A stretch of 64,000 bases of DNA from Micractinium sp. NFX-FRZ. Lineage: Eukaryota > Chlorophyta > Trebouxiophyceae > Chlorellales > Chlorellaceae. Both the position numbers and the translations under genes were made by a program. The notes beneath the pieces were generated by a model. It worked only from the letters and a program-made list of their open reading frames with translations, did not search any database and was not told the DNA's origin. Positions 13,301 through 22,200 of this stretch are shown in pieces. The stretch covers positions 124,001-188,000 of the forward strand of contig JAPTJF010000065.1 in the NCBI GenBank assembly GCA_029339195.1, read 5' to 3'. Position 1 is the stretch's first letter, and each line of letters begins with the position of its first letter.

Positions 13301-16300
13301 AGGTGGGCATGCCAACGGGCGCTTCCATGTGTGAGGTCATTAGGGCAAATGTTGCCCTCCCACGATGCTACCATGCCCGTACCCACAGGCTACTGTATTT
13401 CATTGCTTGACTCGACTTGCAGACTCCAGGATCAGCCCCCCCATACTCGCCTCACCACCCCCGCCTCCCTCCTACATCCGCGCCGTTGACACCTCCAGCT
13501 TCCTGCGAGCCATCACTGTGGTGGCTGGGCCTGGCAGCCCCGCCATGTGCCCACGCACCTTCACTTGGGTAAGCGCGCCGGGGCCCGGCGGTTTGTGTGG
13601 TGCATTGGCGCGCGTGCACCACATGTCGGAGTTTCAGAGCAGCCGCACGGTATTGCCGTCATGCTGCCACATGTGCTTGCTCACTTGATCAGTCAGTTGC
13701 ACCATGCACAACTTCCTCAAATGGCAACAGGGTAAGGAGCCGCCCCCAATGCTCCCTCCTGACAGGTGGAGCACAATCTCAATGGGCCAGGGGAGCCTGC
13801 TGGGCTTCAGCCACTGTACGCCTGCTACCAGGCCGCATCCCCGTCCGATTTCCCAGCATCACGCTTCATCGCTGATTTGACGGTCATTGCCGGGCAGAAC
13901 GAGGACGACGCCGTCTGCCCCCCTGGCTTCACGCTCCTGCCCAGTGACCTGAACGACGGCGCTGGCGGGTGGTTTGTGTTCTTTTGCGCGCGCTACATCC
14001 CACAGCCCTTTGGCTCCATGGTGCAAGACTTTGAAGTGTCTCCGACGCAAACGTGCCGCCCCGGCCACGTGCTGGCCAGCACCCAGAACCTCAACCGTGG
14101 CGTGCCAAATTCCTCCCCGCTCTTCCTGTGCAAGCGGGTGGCCGACTCTGGCATCCAGGCGCCTCGCCCCGCACCACCCTCTCCTCCACCACCACAGCCT
14201 GCAAGACCTTCCCCCCCACCCCCTCAACCGCCCCGCCCTCCGCCTCCGGCGCGACCTTTCTTTGAGGTCGTTCCTGCAGGTGTGGCACCACTCGTCCTTC
14301 TTGTACCGCTGATGCTGTGCACGCACATGGTTGGTGGTGCATTGGATGGGCTGGGGGTACGTTGCAATGGCAGGCAGCCACACTAAAGCCCCATGTCGGC
14401 CTAACCGCTAAACCCTCAACCTCCCCCCCTACAGGAAATGTGTGCGTGTTCTACATGCTGCGTGCAAACCCAATCAACGGCAACCTCACCTCCTACATCC
14501 CTTACGCAAACGCCACCAGCGCCACCGACTGTGCCTGCCAGACGGCTTGCCGCACTGCGTTCCAATGTGACGCCTGGCTGCTGTGCAAGTGAGAGTGGAG
14601 AGGCTAGTCGTGGGCAGGGCAGAAGGATGTCGGCTGCCTGATGGCGTGACGTTGTGCATCACTCCCGTCCTAAAGTTACAGTGATGCAGATGCACTGACC
14701 CCCCCCCGCTCACAGTACCAAGTGCCACGCCCGACCCACCCCCCCCGCACTGCGGCGCCCTCACAGGACTGCCGATCGGCGAAAGGACTGTGCCCGCGCC
14801 TTGCCCTTCAAAGACGCCATCAGGGGGGTCAACTGTATCAAGTAGGTGGTTGGTAGCGGCTGCCTGCAGGGCTGCCAATGCGGCTGCCTGCAGGACTGCC
14901 AACGCGGCTGCCTGCCACGTGTGTCAGTGCACCTGGAACGCAAGTGAGGATGCTGCCTAAATGACACACGTCCGCCCCCGCCTGTGCAGCTTGGCCTCTC
15001 CCTTGCAAAAGACGGTTGCAGCGCCTGTGGTCGAATTCACCAGCAGGTGAGGCCGGGGTGAAGGCCGGGGCCTGCCTTGCCGTGCTGGGCGCACGCAGCA
15101 CCTGGCTGTGTTGAGGCAGGCTGTGTTGACAGCAGGATGCCATGTAGTGTGCCATGGTGCTGCAGTGCTGGTGCAATGCAGCAAGCACGGTGCCAGGTCT
15201 ATGATCCACCCCTGCAGCACGGCCCGCTCATGCACCCATGCACCCCTGCCTGCAGCTTCACCGACCTCAACTCCAAGCAGTTCGACAGGCTGAGCTCAGC
15301 TTATGTGGCTGCTGTGCAATTCGCGATCGCTGGTAATAAACTGTTGGGGTGGTTTGGGAACGTCCCCTTGCCTGCGACCTGCACAAGCGCTGCCAAGTGC
15401 AATAGCTGCAGGTGCCCCGCCTTCCTACGCCAACCCCCGTTGTGCCCATGCAGCCCCAGCCCAAGTCCAGGTGACCAGCGTGGTAGCCATAGCTACAGCT
15501 ACGGCTGGAAGCGCTGTTCGAAAGGCTTCCCTGGTCGCAGGCGTGGCTGTCGGCACGCGGGTCACCTTCTTGGGTGACAGCAAGGATGCAAAGGTGCAGG
15601 TGCGCTCAAGTGGACCTTGCTAAGAGGCGGCGCACTTCCCCCCAGATTTGCAGCAGCCTGCGGCCTGCAGCTGTGCGCGTGTTACTCACTGCAACTTGCA
15701 CGCGGCCGGCAACGGTTGACGACAAGCTGCGCATGCTTGAAGTACGGAGGTGCGACGTTTCAATCCCTGCCGCCCTGCAGGCTCAAGTGCGCCGGTTTGA
15801 AACGACCACCTTGCCTGGCATCACCAACAGCATCAAGCGCCGAATGTGAGGATGTCAAAGGACGCTGGGGCGTGGAAGGCAGCCCCGCCCCTCTGTGTGC
15901 ACACATCATCCCCCTACACGCAAATTGACTTTGCCGATGGCAGTACTGGACGCTGGACGGAGGACCCCCTCCTTGCAGTGCCCTTCACCATCCCCCTACT
16001 TGCGCGCCAACCGCAGGAAGCTGACCAAGGCAGTTCAAGTCGAGAAGACCCGCACCACGCAGACTCTGATTGCCATTGGCAAGCCCAACCAAAAAGGTGA
16101 GGCTGCCACGCTGCCAGCCCTACTGCCCAACATTCTAAGCTGGGCATGCGTGTGTATACATGGCATGGTGTACTACTAGCTGAGCTCCGCAGCAATGCAT
16201 GCCACTGCAACAAACCATGCCAATGCCGACACCCGCGGCCATGGTCCCCCCTGTGTGCAGCCCTGGTGCTCAGCCTCGGCCAGCTGGCCACCTCCTCTGC

Positions 16301-17456
16301 CGGCCTGCCCCGCGCACATGGCGCTGCTGCCGCCGTGGATGGGCAGCTGGACACCTGCATGCAGACCGCCCGTGTGCCTCAGCCTTGGCTGGTTGTCGAC
16401 CTGGGGAAGGAGCAGGTCATTGCCACAGTGATAATCACCAACAGGCAAGCTGTGTAGCAGCACTGCCTTTGGAGGTGGGGGTGACGCGCCTCAACCACTC
16501 GGTGCTGCTGCACTGCCTCCACCGCAGCTAGGGATGCCCGCACATGGGATGCGCTGGCTCGCCTGGCGTCAACTATGCATTGATGGTTAGAGCTCTCGAC
16601 TGCTGCTATGCATGAGTGCAGCTGCCCGGCCCATCGTCAACACCCGCGCTTACCCACTCCACCTGCCCCTCCAGGCCGGCGAGCGACCCATTGGCGGCCA
16701 GCCTGCATCACGTCGAGGTCCGCGCCTGGAACATCACCCCACCCATGGCAAACCCCTCTACCACCACCAGGTCAGCAGCGTGCGACCCTTGGGGGTGCTA
16801 AGTTTTCGCGGGGCCCTGCTGGGCACGTGGTGCTGACTTGCACACTGGACGGATTCTGATGTGCCCCACTCGTGACGCATGTAGCCCTCCTGGCACTCCC
16901 CTCGCCTGCCACTCCCATCCCGACGTGCCCACTGCGCCAGCAACAACATGCCCATGCCCGCATCGCCTCCCACGCCGCCCGCTGCAGTGGCGTGCTGTGC
17001 GGCTTCCGCCAGGTGCCTGTGCCCGGTGGCGCAACTCACGCATTCGAGTGCGGCAGCGCACCTTGGGGCGTGCGGGCGCGTTACGTGTCGGTCCGCATCA
17101 CAGCTGCTGCACCCGAGCACTTGGCGCTGTGCGAAGTCACCGTGATAAGCCCGGGTGCGCTGGCAGCTGGAAGGCAGCAAGCTGTCGTTCAGCAACAGCA
17201 GGTGTCTGTACAGCAGCAGCAGGTCCCTGCGATTCCCTGGTTGCATGCCTCGCTCACTCGTGCCTTAGACATGAGGTTGCAGCAGGCGGTGGGGAGCACT
17301 CATGCAGCTTGCTGAGTTGCACCTTCTCTCACCACTGCCCTCCTGTGCCTCCTCGCCCCTCGAGGCCCGTGTGCAGATGTCAACACGGCCAGGAGCCTGA
17401 ACCCGCTCAAGCGCAGTTTGCTCCAGTCAGCCGGCGGATCCGGAGCAGGCTGTTGA
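1149..17456 (+). CDS. Giant secreted multi-lectin protein with aerolysin/natterin-like domain (many exons)
   Basis: This is a spliced gene for a secreted or surface protein of probably 2,000 or more residues. It starts at ATG 1,149 (or the in-frame ATG 1,179, which gives a tidier signal peptide with core VGILLVLVVGCAA). In order it carries a Gly-rich solenoid-like region, PAN/apple modules, ricin-B-like trefoils, a jacalin-like domain, an aerolysin-type domain, two MABP-like domains, a Cys-rich PAN-like segment, a SEA-like module and a fucolectin-type domain. I checked splice phases by hand from the jacalin/aerolysin junction (about 10,090) through the MABP pair to the SEA-like exon, and again across the fucolectin end; all are compatible with one continuous reading frame. 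The end is uncertain: reading through gives TGA at 17,313, while splicing from a GTGCGC donor near 17,153 to an acceptor near 17,378 gives TGA at 17,454. Function is inferred as glycan binding, possibly with membrane insertion. Joining into one gene is well supported in the 3' half and less certain in the 5' half. Confidence 0.7.
2163..4190 (+). other. Gly-rich, beta-solenoid-like N-terminal region of the giant gene
   Basis: Short exons encode strand-like stretches (KIVARRLVCATTTCTIDTSG; VMTGEPIKLQTYG; APILVHVAQLDPGFTF) alternating with GGNGGGGQ and GAGGNGGQ motifs. The pattern recalls Gly-rich repeat surface proteins of algae and bacteria that fold as right-handed beta-helices. Exon phases in this stretch were only partly reconciled (the exon ending near 3,043 can be read in two frames), so the exact splicing is uncertain. 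No catalytic residues are apparent. Confidence 0.45.
4264..6709 (+). other. Array of about four PAN/apple-type modules in the giant gene
   Basis: Four units share the PAN pattern: an F-x-G-G-D-L-like start, a Cys that opens the module, then a GC-x-A/S-F/W-T-Y segment and a Cys-x-L-K element. Unit 1 is about 4,264-4,590 (GIDIQGGTV, TCIIKS). Unit 2 is about 4,738-5,245 (GYDFKGGDL, GCTAFTYINAGLCYLK). Unit 3 is about 5,563-6,155 (YEGGDLDAS, DQCVLKG). Unit 4 is about 6,316-6,709 (FDGGDLVGG, GCTSWTYSPSAKNCYLK). PAN modules bind proteins or carbohydrates in secreted proteins. Each unit is split over two exons, which suggests expansion by duplication of exon pairs. Confidence 0.65.
7140..8544 (+). 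other. Ricin-B-type beta-trefoil region of the giant gene
   Basis: Several repeats show the trefoil signature of a Q-x-W/F residue pair, a G-x-I/L turn and a Cys-Leu start. Examples are RQLFTLDSTGRLQHEQS, LWHVDITGTIRPRHLDTSCL, TQLWTL, CLTTDANRRIAGHLPYL and GQQWIPDTEGRFHTT. There are enough repeats for one complete trefoil and probably two. In the family, such domains bind galactose, GalNAc or other sugars. The neighbouring PAN and jacalin-like modules support a glycan-recognition role. Confidence 0.6.
8805..10093 (+). other. Jacalin-like segment of the giant gene
   Basis: Exons at about 9,057-9,309, 9,484-9,541 and 9,758-10,090 encode a beta-rich domain. It includes VNKIEAYITADGDAVGALRL followed by a Gly/Asp-rich SSGTGRDIVGDDS turn, resembling jacalin repeats where an I-x-x-I-x-V strand precedes a Y-x-D-G hairpin. 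The last exon ends in LTVDNS, matching the hinge that precedes the pore-type domain in jacalin-aerolysin fusions such as natterins. The assignment rests on pattern and position, not on conserved sugar-binding residues. Confidence 0.5.
10090..12412 (+). other. Aerolysin/natterin (ETX-MTX2) type domain of the giant gene
   Basis: About seven short exons encode this domain. The exon at about 11,018-11,091 carries WETGQDIGIKACFSAGIPF, close to the family's signature of an aromatic-rich strand followed by a-G-I-P-F. The exon at about 11,267-11,367 carries alternating Ser/Thr strands (GSKEFSSTTIQTTE) typical of the insertion hairpin. A later exon (about 11,711) has an LGPGEVGRC turn like the family's P-P-G-t element before the C-terminal strands. 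Exon phases match throughout. Members form beta-barrel oligomers in membranes, but whether this one does cannot be read from sequence. No broken frame is seen. The domain continues in phase into the Pro-rich linker before the MABP modules. Confidence 0.7.
12553..14279 (+). repeat. Tandem duplicated MABP-like beta-prism modules with Pro-rich linkers
   Basis: Two copies lie head to tail: copy 1 is exons 12,553-12,689 and 12,866-13,244; copy 2 is exons 13,423-13,568 and 13,766-14,279. Each copy has three internal repeats of a pattern F-I/L-x-D/A-I/L/F-x-V, then C-P/R-x-G/T, then D-L-N-x-G or N-x-N-x-G, then a Cys/Tyr end (SRFIADLTV, CPAGFARL, DLNDGAGGWFVFFC, LLFLCKR). This is the three-fold repeat expected of the MABP/beta-prism fold. 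The intron falls at the same codon in both copies (after the T-W pair), and each copy is preceded by a P-rich hinge. A third P-rich hinge follows copy 2. The copies are clearly similar at DNA level, so the duplication is fairly recent. Confidence 0.75.
14435..15598 (+). other. Cys-rich PAN-like segment and SEA-like module of the giant gene
   Basis: The exons at 14,435-14,588 and about 14,717-14,842 give a Cys-rich PAN-like unit (DCACQTACRTAFQCDAWLLC, then KDCARALPF). The exons at about 14,990, 15,256 and 15,454 give an acidic/hydrophobic stretch FTDLNSKQFDRLSSAYVAAV followed by VQVTSVVAIATA and VAVGTRVTF. That order of a helix and a V-x-V strand pair resembles SEA-like or related self-processing modules common in algal extracellular proteins. 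Phases agree across these exons. No G-S-V-V-V type cleavage motif was identified. Confidence 0.5.
16258..17153 (+). other. Fucolectin-type (F5/8C-like) C-terminal domain of the giant gene
   Basis: The domain opens with GQLATSSAGLPRAHGAAAAV, followed by DGQLDTCMQT, PWLVVDLGKEQVIATVIITN, HHVEVRAWNI and, at the end, ARYVSVRI and LALCEVTV. These match the order of eel-fucolectin/tachylectin-4 type domains: A-x-D-G-x-x-D-T-C, then W-x-V-D-L-G, a calcium-supporting loop, R-Y-V and L-C-E-V. The expected residues for binding terminal fucose (His and two Arg) were not assigned with confidence. This gives the protein a third kind of lectin fold. Confidence 0.7.
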
Positions 17457-18703
17457 GTCGGCTACCGGGCGACCACAGCAGGCCCGCCGTGGCAGCCGAC
17501 AGATCTGGTGCTCAAAGACCAGATGTGGAGCCCTGTCACCCGTGGCACGCCCAAACGTGTTACAGACGCTGCATCCGCTGATGCAAGAGACTGGGTGCCG
17601 TCGATGCTCTTGGCACCAAGAGGTGCCTCGCCAACCTGTGGGCTGCGTACAGTCTGCGCTGGTGCACACTTGGCACACCACCCTGAGCGTGCCTGCCCAA
17701 GCCGCCCCAATGGCCATTGGTCAACGCTTCACTCAGCAATCAGCTCTTTCACCCTTCTCTCTCCCAAGCCCCTTCGCTACTTGCGGAAACCCACGCAGTG
17801 TGCTAAGACCGTGCACTACGTGCTGTTCTCCATGCTCCTTTGGTTGTGCCCCCTTCAGGCTGTTGCGGACGGGTGCAATGCCCACCCCACTGTCATTTGG
17901 GCAGTCACTTTGAGCCATCTTCTTTGAGCCGAGCCGATCCCTCCCTTATTTTGCCGAAGCCCCTCCGCTTCTTGTGGAAACCCATGCAGTATGCTAAGCC
18001 AGCTGCAGCTGCTCAGCTGAGCGCGCATCATGTGTTGTCCTATCGCGTCAGACTGTTGTCGACAGGTATGTTGCCCACCCCTGTTTCCTGCACTCTGCAC
18101 CTCCATCTCAGGCAGCCTTTTGCCCTTCTTATTCCTCGTGTGAGCTGGATCCTGATTCTCCAACCGCGTTGCTTATGATCCTGGAATGTTGTGATTCCTG
18201 CATTGCCAGAGGACTGCACGACAGGCCGCCAACCAGGCTTTGCATCTAACATAACACATGTCGTCAAAACGCCCGCTGTAATATGTTATAGTTTTTATCC
18301 AATAGATATAATTTAGCTGACCAGAGCACTTGCCCCTGGGCTACAACGCTGGTGTGCTGTGCTCTGGGCAGCTGACTCAGCCTCGGAGGCTACCTGCACC
18401 TCACAAAGCGCTCAGCCCGGGCCCATGCTCAGTCCACGGCGATGCTGCTACACAGCATGTGCAGTCCAGTGCACGACAGTGCGAAAACAATCATGACCAC
18501 TGTGATAGAATGTAAAGGACGAGGCACAGGGGGCAAGGAAAGGGAGTCGGTGCTCAGTTTTTTCGTGTGATCATGAGCGCCGCACGAGCCGCCCGCCACG
18601 TGTGCGCCAGCTGTCGGGAGGTGAGCACTGGAAGGCGTCCCATTGCCCATGGCCATGCTTAAACGAAATTGCACATCCAACATCGCGACCTATAGAGGCT
18701 TGC
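17457..18703. other. Intergenic: 3' UTR of the giant gene and promoter of the SulP gene
   Basis: No credible coding exon was found. TGTAA-type polyadenylation signals occur at 18,287 and 18,511. An AT-rich patch near 18,280-18,315 (with tataattta) stands out from the GC-rich surroundings and may be a core promoter element. The stretch also contains a diverged direct repeat listed separately. Confidence 0.45.
17765..18087. repeat. Diverged direct repeat of about 140 bases, two copies
   Basis: Copy A begins near 17,765 and copy B near 17,956. Both start with a block reading approximately aagccccttcgct-cttg-ggaaaccca-gcagt-tgctaag (six differences in 43 positions by eye). Both also share a second block ending in a tgcccacccc-like string (about 17,855-17,894 and 18,045-18,085), with unrelated sequence between the blocks. 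No coding function is apparent. Confidence 0.55.
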
Positions 18704-19254
18704 ATGTCGGTGCCAAGGGAAAGCGACACTGTAGGCGCACGCGGCGCGCAAACCCCAGCGCCACGACTTGCGGGACAACCTAGCGACACCGTGACGCAAG
18801 TATTGGAAGCTCCCTCCGGACCGGCAGGCCTACTAAGCCGCCTGAGCAGCAGCCTGCGCACTGGCGGCGCTGCTGCCGCCAGCACTGGCACCTCCGGCGG
18901 CGGCCAGCGCAGCCCTCACGATGACCTGGAGCAGCCGCTCCTGGCGGGTAGTGATGCCGATGAAGAGCAGCAGCTGGCAGGCTATAGCCAGGAGCCTAAG
19001 CGCTGGCCGCAGCTGCGGCTCAGCAGCGTAAGCAACCGCCGGCTCAGCCCCTCCCTTCTGTCCCCCACTGCCAGCGAGGGATGGGGGGGCCTGCTGCAGC
19101 CTCCACCGCTGCCCCACCCGCCCCCTGTCCTGCGCCACAGCTCCCAGCGCTCCTCGCTCGGCCAGCCGTTGCTGTCACCACGCGGCACTGGTGGCGGCTT
19201 TGCGAGCCCGTTCACGCAGACCGTGCAGACCGCGACCTCGGCGGCAGCGGCAGC

Positions 19255-19287
<33 letters not shown>

Positions 19288-22200
19288 CTACGCTGCAGCC
19301 CCTTTCCACACTCCGGTGCTAGATTACCATGCAGACGCGGATGCGCTGTTCGATGCGGCAACGGGCGGCCCCAGGCAGCTTGGAGAGCCTGTCTCGGGGC
19401 ACAAGCAGCGGCCAGCAGCGGGCGAGGCGCCAGAGGCTGGGCGATACACACGGGCGGCGGTGACGGGCGCTGTGAACGCTGTGGTGGCGCTCCCCATCAT
19501 GCTCTCGTTTGCTGCCATCATCTTCCGGGTGGGGTGCAGCAGGGTGGCGGTGCATGGGTATGCAGTGAATGTTGACACGGCGCGCTGTGTGCTGGGCTGC
19601 TGGCGCTGCTGGTGGGCGGGGGCGCTGCTGGCCCCCCGCTTTGTGCCCCACCCCTCCCTGTGTTTACTCTCTGCCTACAGCACTGTGTGCACTCTTTCCA
19701 AGCATAACAACTCCTTACACGTGTATTAATGCCCCCTTCCCTCCCCGCTTGCGGCAGGACCCATTCTTCCACCCCCAGCTGGGCAGCCTGGTCAAGCTCG
19801 TCTTCCTGGCCAGCGCCCTGCACCAGGCCGCCTTTGCTGCCTTCAGCACCCTGCCCTTTGCTGTGGGGCAGGTGCAGGATGTGGGCCTTATCTTCCTCTC
19901 AGCCATTGCCAGCTCAGTGGTGGGGCTGTGCAGGCAGGCGGGGGTGGGGGCAGAGGACACGCTGGCCACCGTGCTGGCCATGCTGACGTGCAGCACCGGA
20001 GTGGTGGGCGCTCTCATTGTGTGCACAGGTGGGTGCGAGGGCGGTGCCCTGGGGTGGGGTGGGCCATGTGGTGAGGTGGCTGGTTGGCTGCCAGGCTTGG
20101 CTGGGAGAGGGGCGGGATTACCTGCCACCAGCTGGTGACACCAGGGCACGGCCGTTGCTGCCCAGCAGCCTTCCACTATTTGGCCAACCCATCTGGCAGC
20201 CCTCACACCGCCAACCGCTTGCTGCAGGCGCCCTGAAGCTTGCGGGTGTGGTGCAGTACGTGCCGTTGCCCGTGGTGGGCGGCTACCTCTGCTTCGTGGG
20301 ATACTTCTGCCTGGCGGCAGGTGCGCTCCGGGGCAGGGGTGGTGGTGCCGGGTGGTGAGGAATCAACGCATGACAGGCCGGGTGGCACCGTGTCGTGTGT
20401 GTGCCATGTGCAGAAAGTCGGTGTGTCGCCTTGCTGGTGTCAGCTCAGGGCATCCTTGCAGCCTCACGCACGAAACTGAGCGGGTGGGTGGAGGGAGGTG
20501 GAGTTGCGCCTTTTGTGCCTGCTCACCTCCCTGCCCCTGCACCCACGTCCCTGCACCCGGGCCCGCAGGCGTGAGCCTGGCGTCGGGGGTGGAGGTCGGC
20601 GGGCTGGCCTCCTGGGCACAGCTGGCCAGCGCAGACGCGCTGCTGAAGCTGGCGCCAGCGCTGGCCATGGTACTGCTCATTACTGTGGTACTGCACCGTG
20701 TCAGGTGCGTCGGTCGGCGGAGGGTCGGGGTAGGTCTGTGCCGCACAACTGCATCGTGCCTGCAGTCTTGGATGGCCTGCATTTCATCCCGGGCCCGGCT
20801 GACCCAATCATAGCGTGTGGGAGGGACTGCAGTGTGCTTGCGTGAGATGCAAATTAAAGCGGCATGTGAGGCCGCCAAGCCAGCCAGCCAGCCAGCCAAT
20901 CAGCTGCATGCTTTGCTCTCGCGCCCGCCCAACCTGGCCGCCTTCACCCACCCCGCAGGAGCCCCTTTGCCCTGCCGGCCCTTCTAGTCGCGGCCCCAGC
21001 GCTGTTCTACGCCGTGCTGTGGTCCCAGGGCGTCAGCTTGGAGGAGGCTCGCGAGGCGGGGTGGGTCAGCAAACCGCAGGTGTGCGGGGGGGAGGGCAGC
21101 CTTGCATACCTCACGTGCACACGCACATGCCCGCGTGATGCTGCAACTGCGCTGGCGGTGTATGCTGCGCTGTTCAGCTACCAGGGTACCGCAGGATACC
21201 GTGTCCTACAATTGCCTGCCTGCCCCGCTGCCCACTCGCCCGCCTGCCTGTCCGCCCGCCTGCCTGCTACCTTCCTTCCTACCGCCCCCTGCCTGCCCCG
21301 CTCACGTCCTGCCTTTCCCCACACAGCCCGGTGACGGCGAGTGGCAGTTCTGGCACGCCTGGCAGCTGTACCGCATCCACGACTTCCCGCCCTCAAACAT
21401 CTACTGGAGGGCGATGCTTAAGCAGGTGGGACTGCGAGCAGCTGCAGCGCCAGCTGGCGCGGTGTGCTGCACGCAATCGCTTTCGCCAGCAGGTGCATGC
21501 AGCCTTACATCCCCAGCCCGGCTCGGGGAAACTTTGCCACGTTCCGGCCTGAACTCTTCCTGTCCCGCCCCCTCCCTTGTCCCAACCCGCCCCACCACCC
21601 CTCCTTAGGCTCCCCATCTCCCTACACACTTGCCCACCACCGCAGTGCAGCTGGACGAGCAGCTGGCTCTCTGGTTTGCCTTGCCTGCCTCCCACTCACC
21701 CCTCCCCCTCGCAACCTCCCCCGCACCCCCGCCCCCCCCCACCACACACACACACGCCCACACGCCCCGCAGCTGGGCAAGCTGCTGGCCCTGTACTTTG
21801 TCGTGGCCTTTGGCAGCTCAATGGACATTGCCGCTATACAGGCAGACACGCCGCGCGACCTGGACTACAGCAAGGAGCTGGTGACCGTGGGTGAGCGGCG
21901 GGGGGGGGACGGGGGGTGGATGGGTGATGGTGGATGGATGCGATGCCATTCCAGCGACACACTCAACGAACTATTTCTTCTCGACTGAGACGCCCGCATG
22001 GCGCTCTGCAGGCGTATCCAACCTCCTGACCGCCGTCGCTGGCGTGGGCTTCACAGGTGCGGTGCCAAGGGGAGGCAGGCAGCGACTCCGGCAGTGGTTG
22101 CTCAGCTCTCCCGCTACCCCAAGGCAACCTGGCTGCGCATGCAGCAAGGTAGTCGAGCCATGCGCTGCTCTTACACCGCCACTGCTCCTGCTGTGGTCTC

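Noticed and set aside
16572..16612. tRNA-like D-arm (gatggttagagctctcgac) suggesting a tRNA gene
   Set aside because: No matching T-arm (GGTTCRA) or acceptor stem follows, and the string lies in an intron of the giant gene.
17720..17930. Repeat copies as extra coding exons of the giant gene
   Set aside because: Both possible C-termini end before 17,460 and no phase-compatible acceptor leads into a meaningful frame here.
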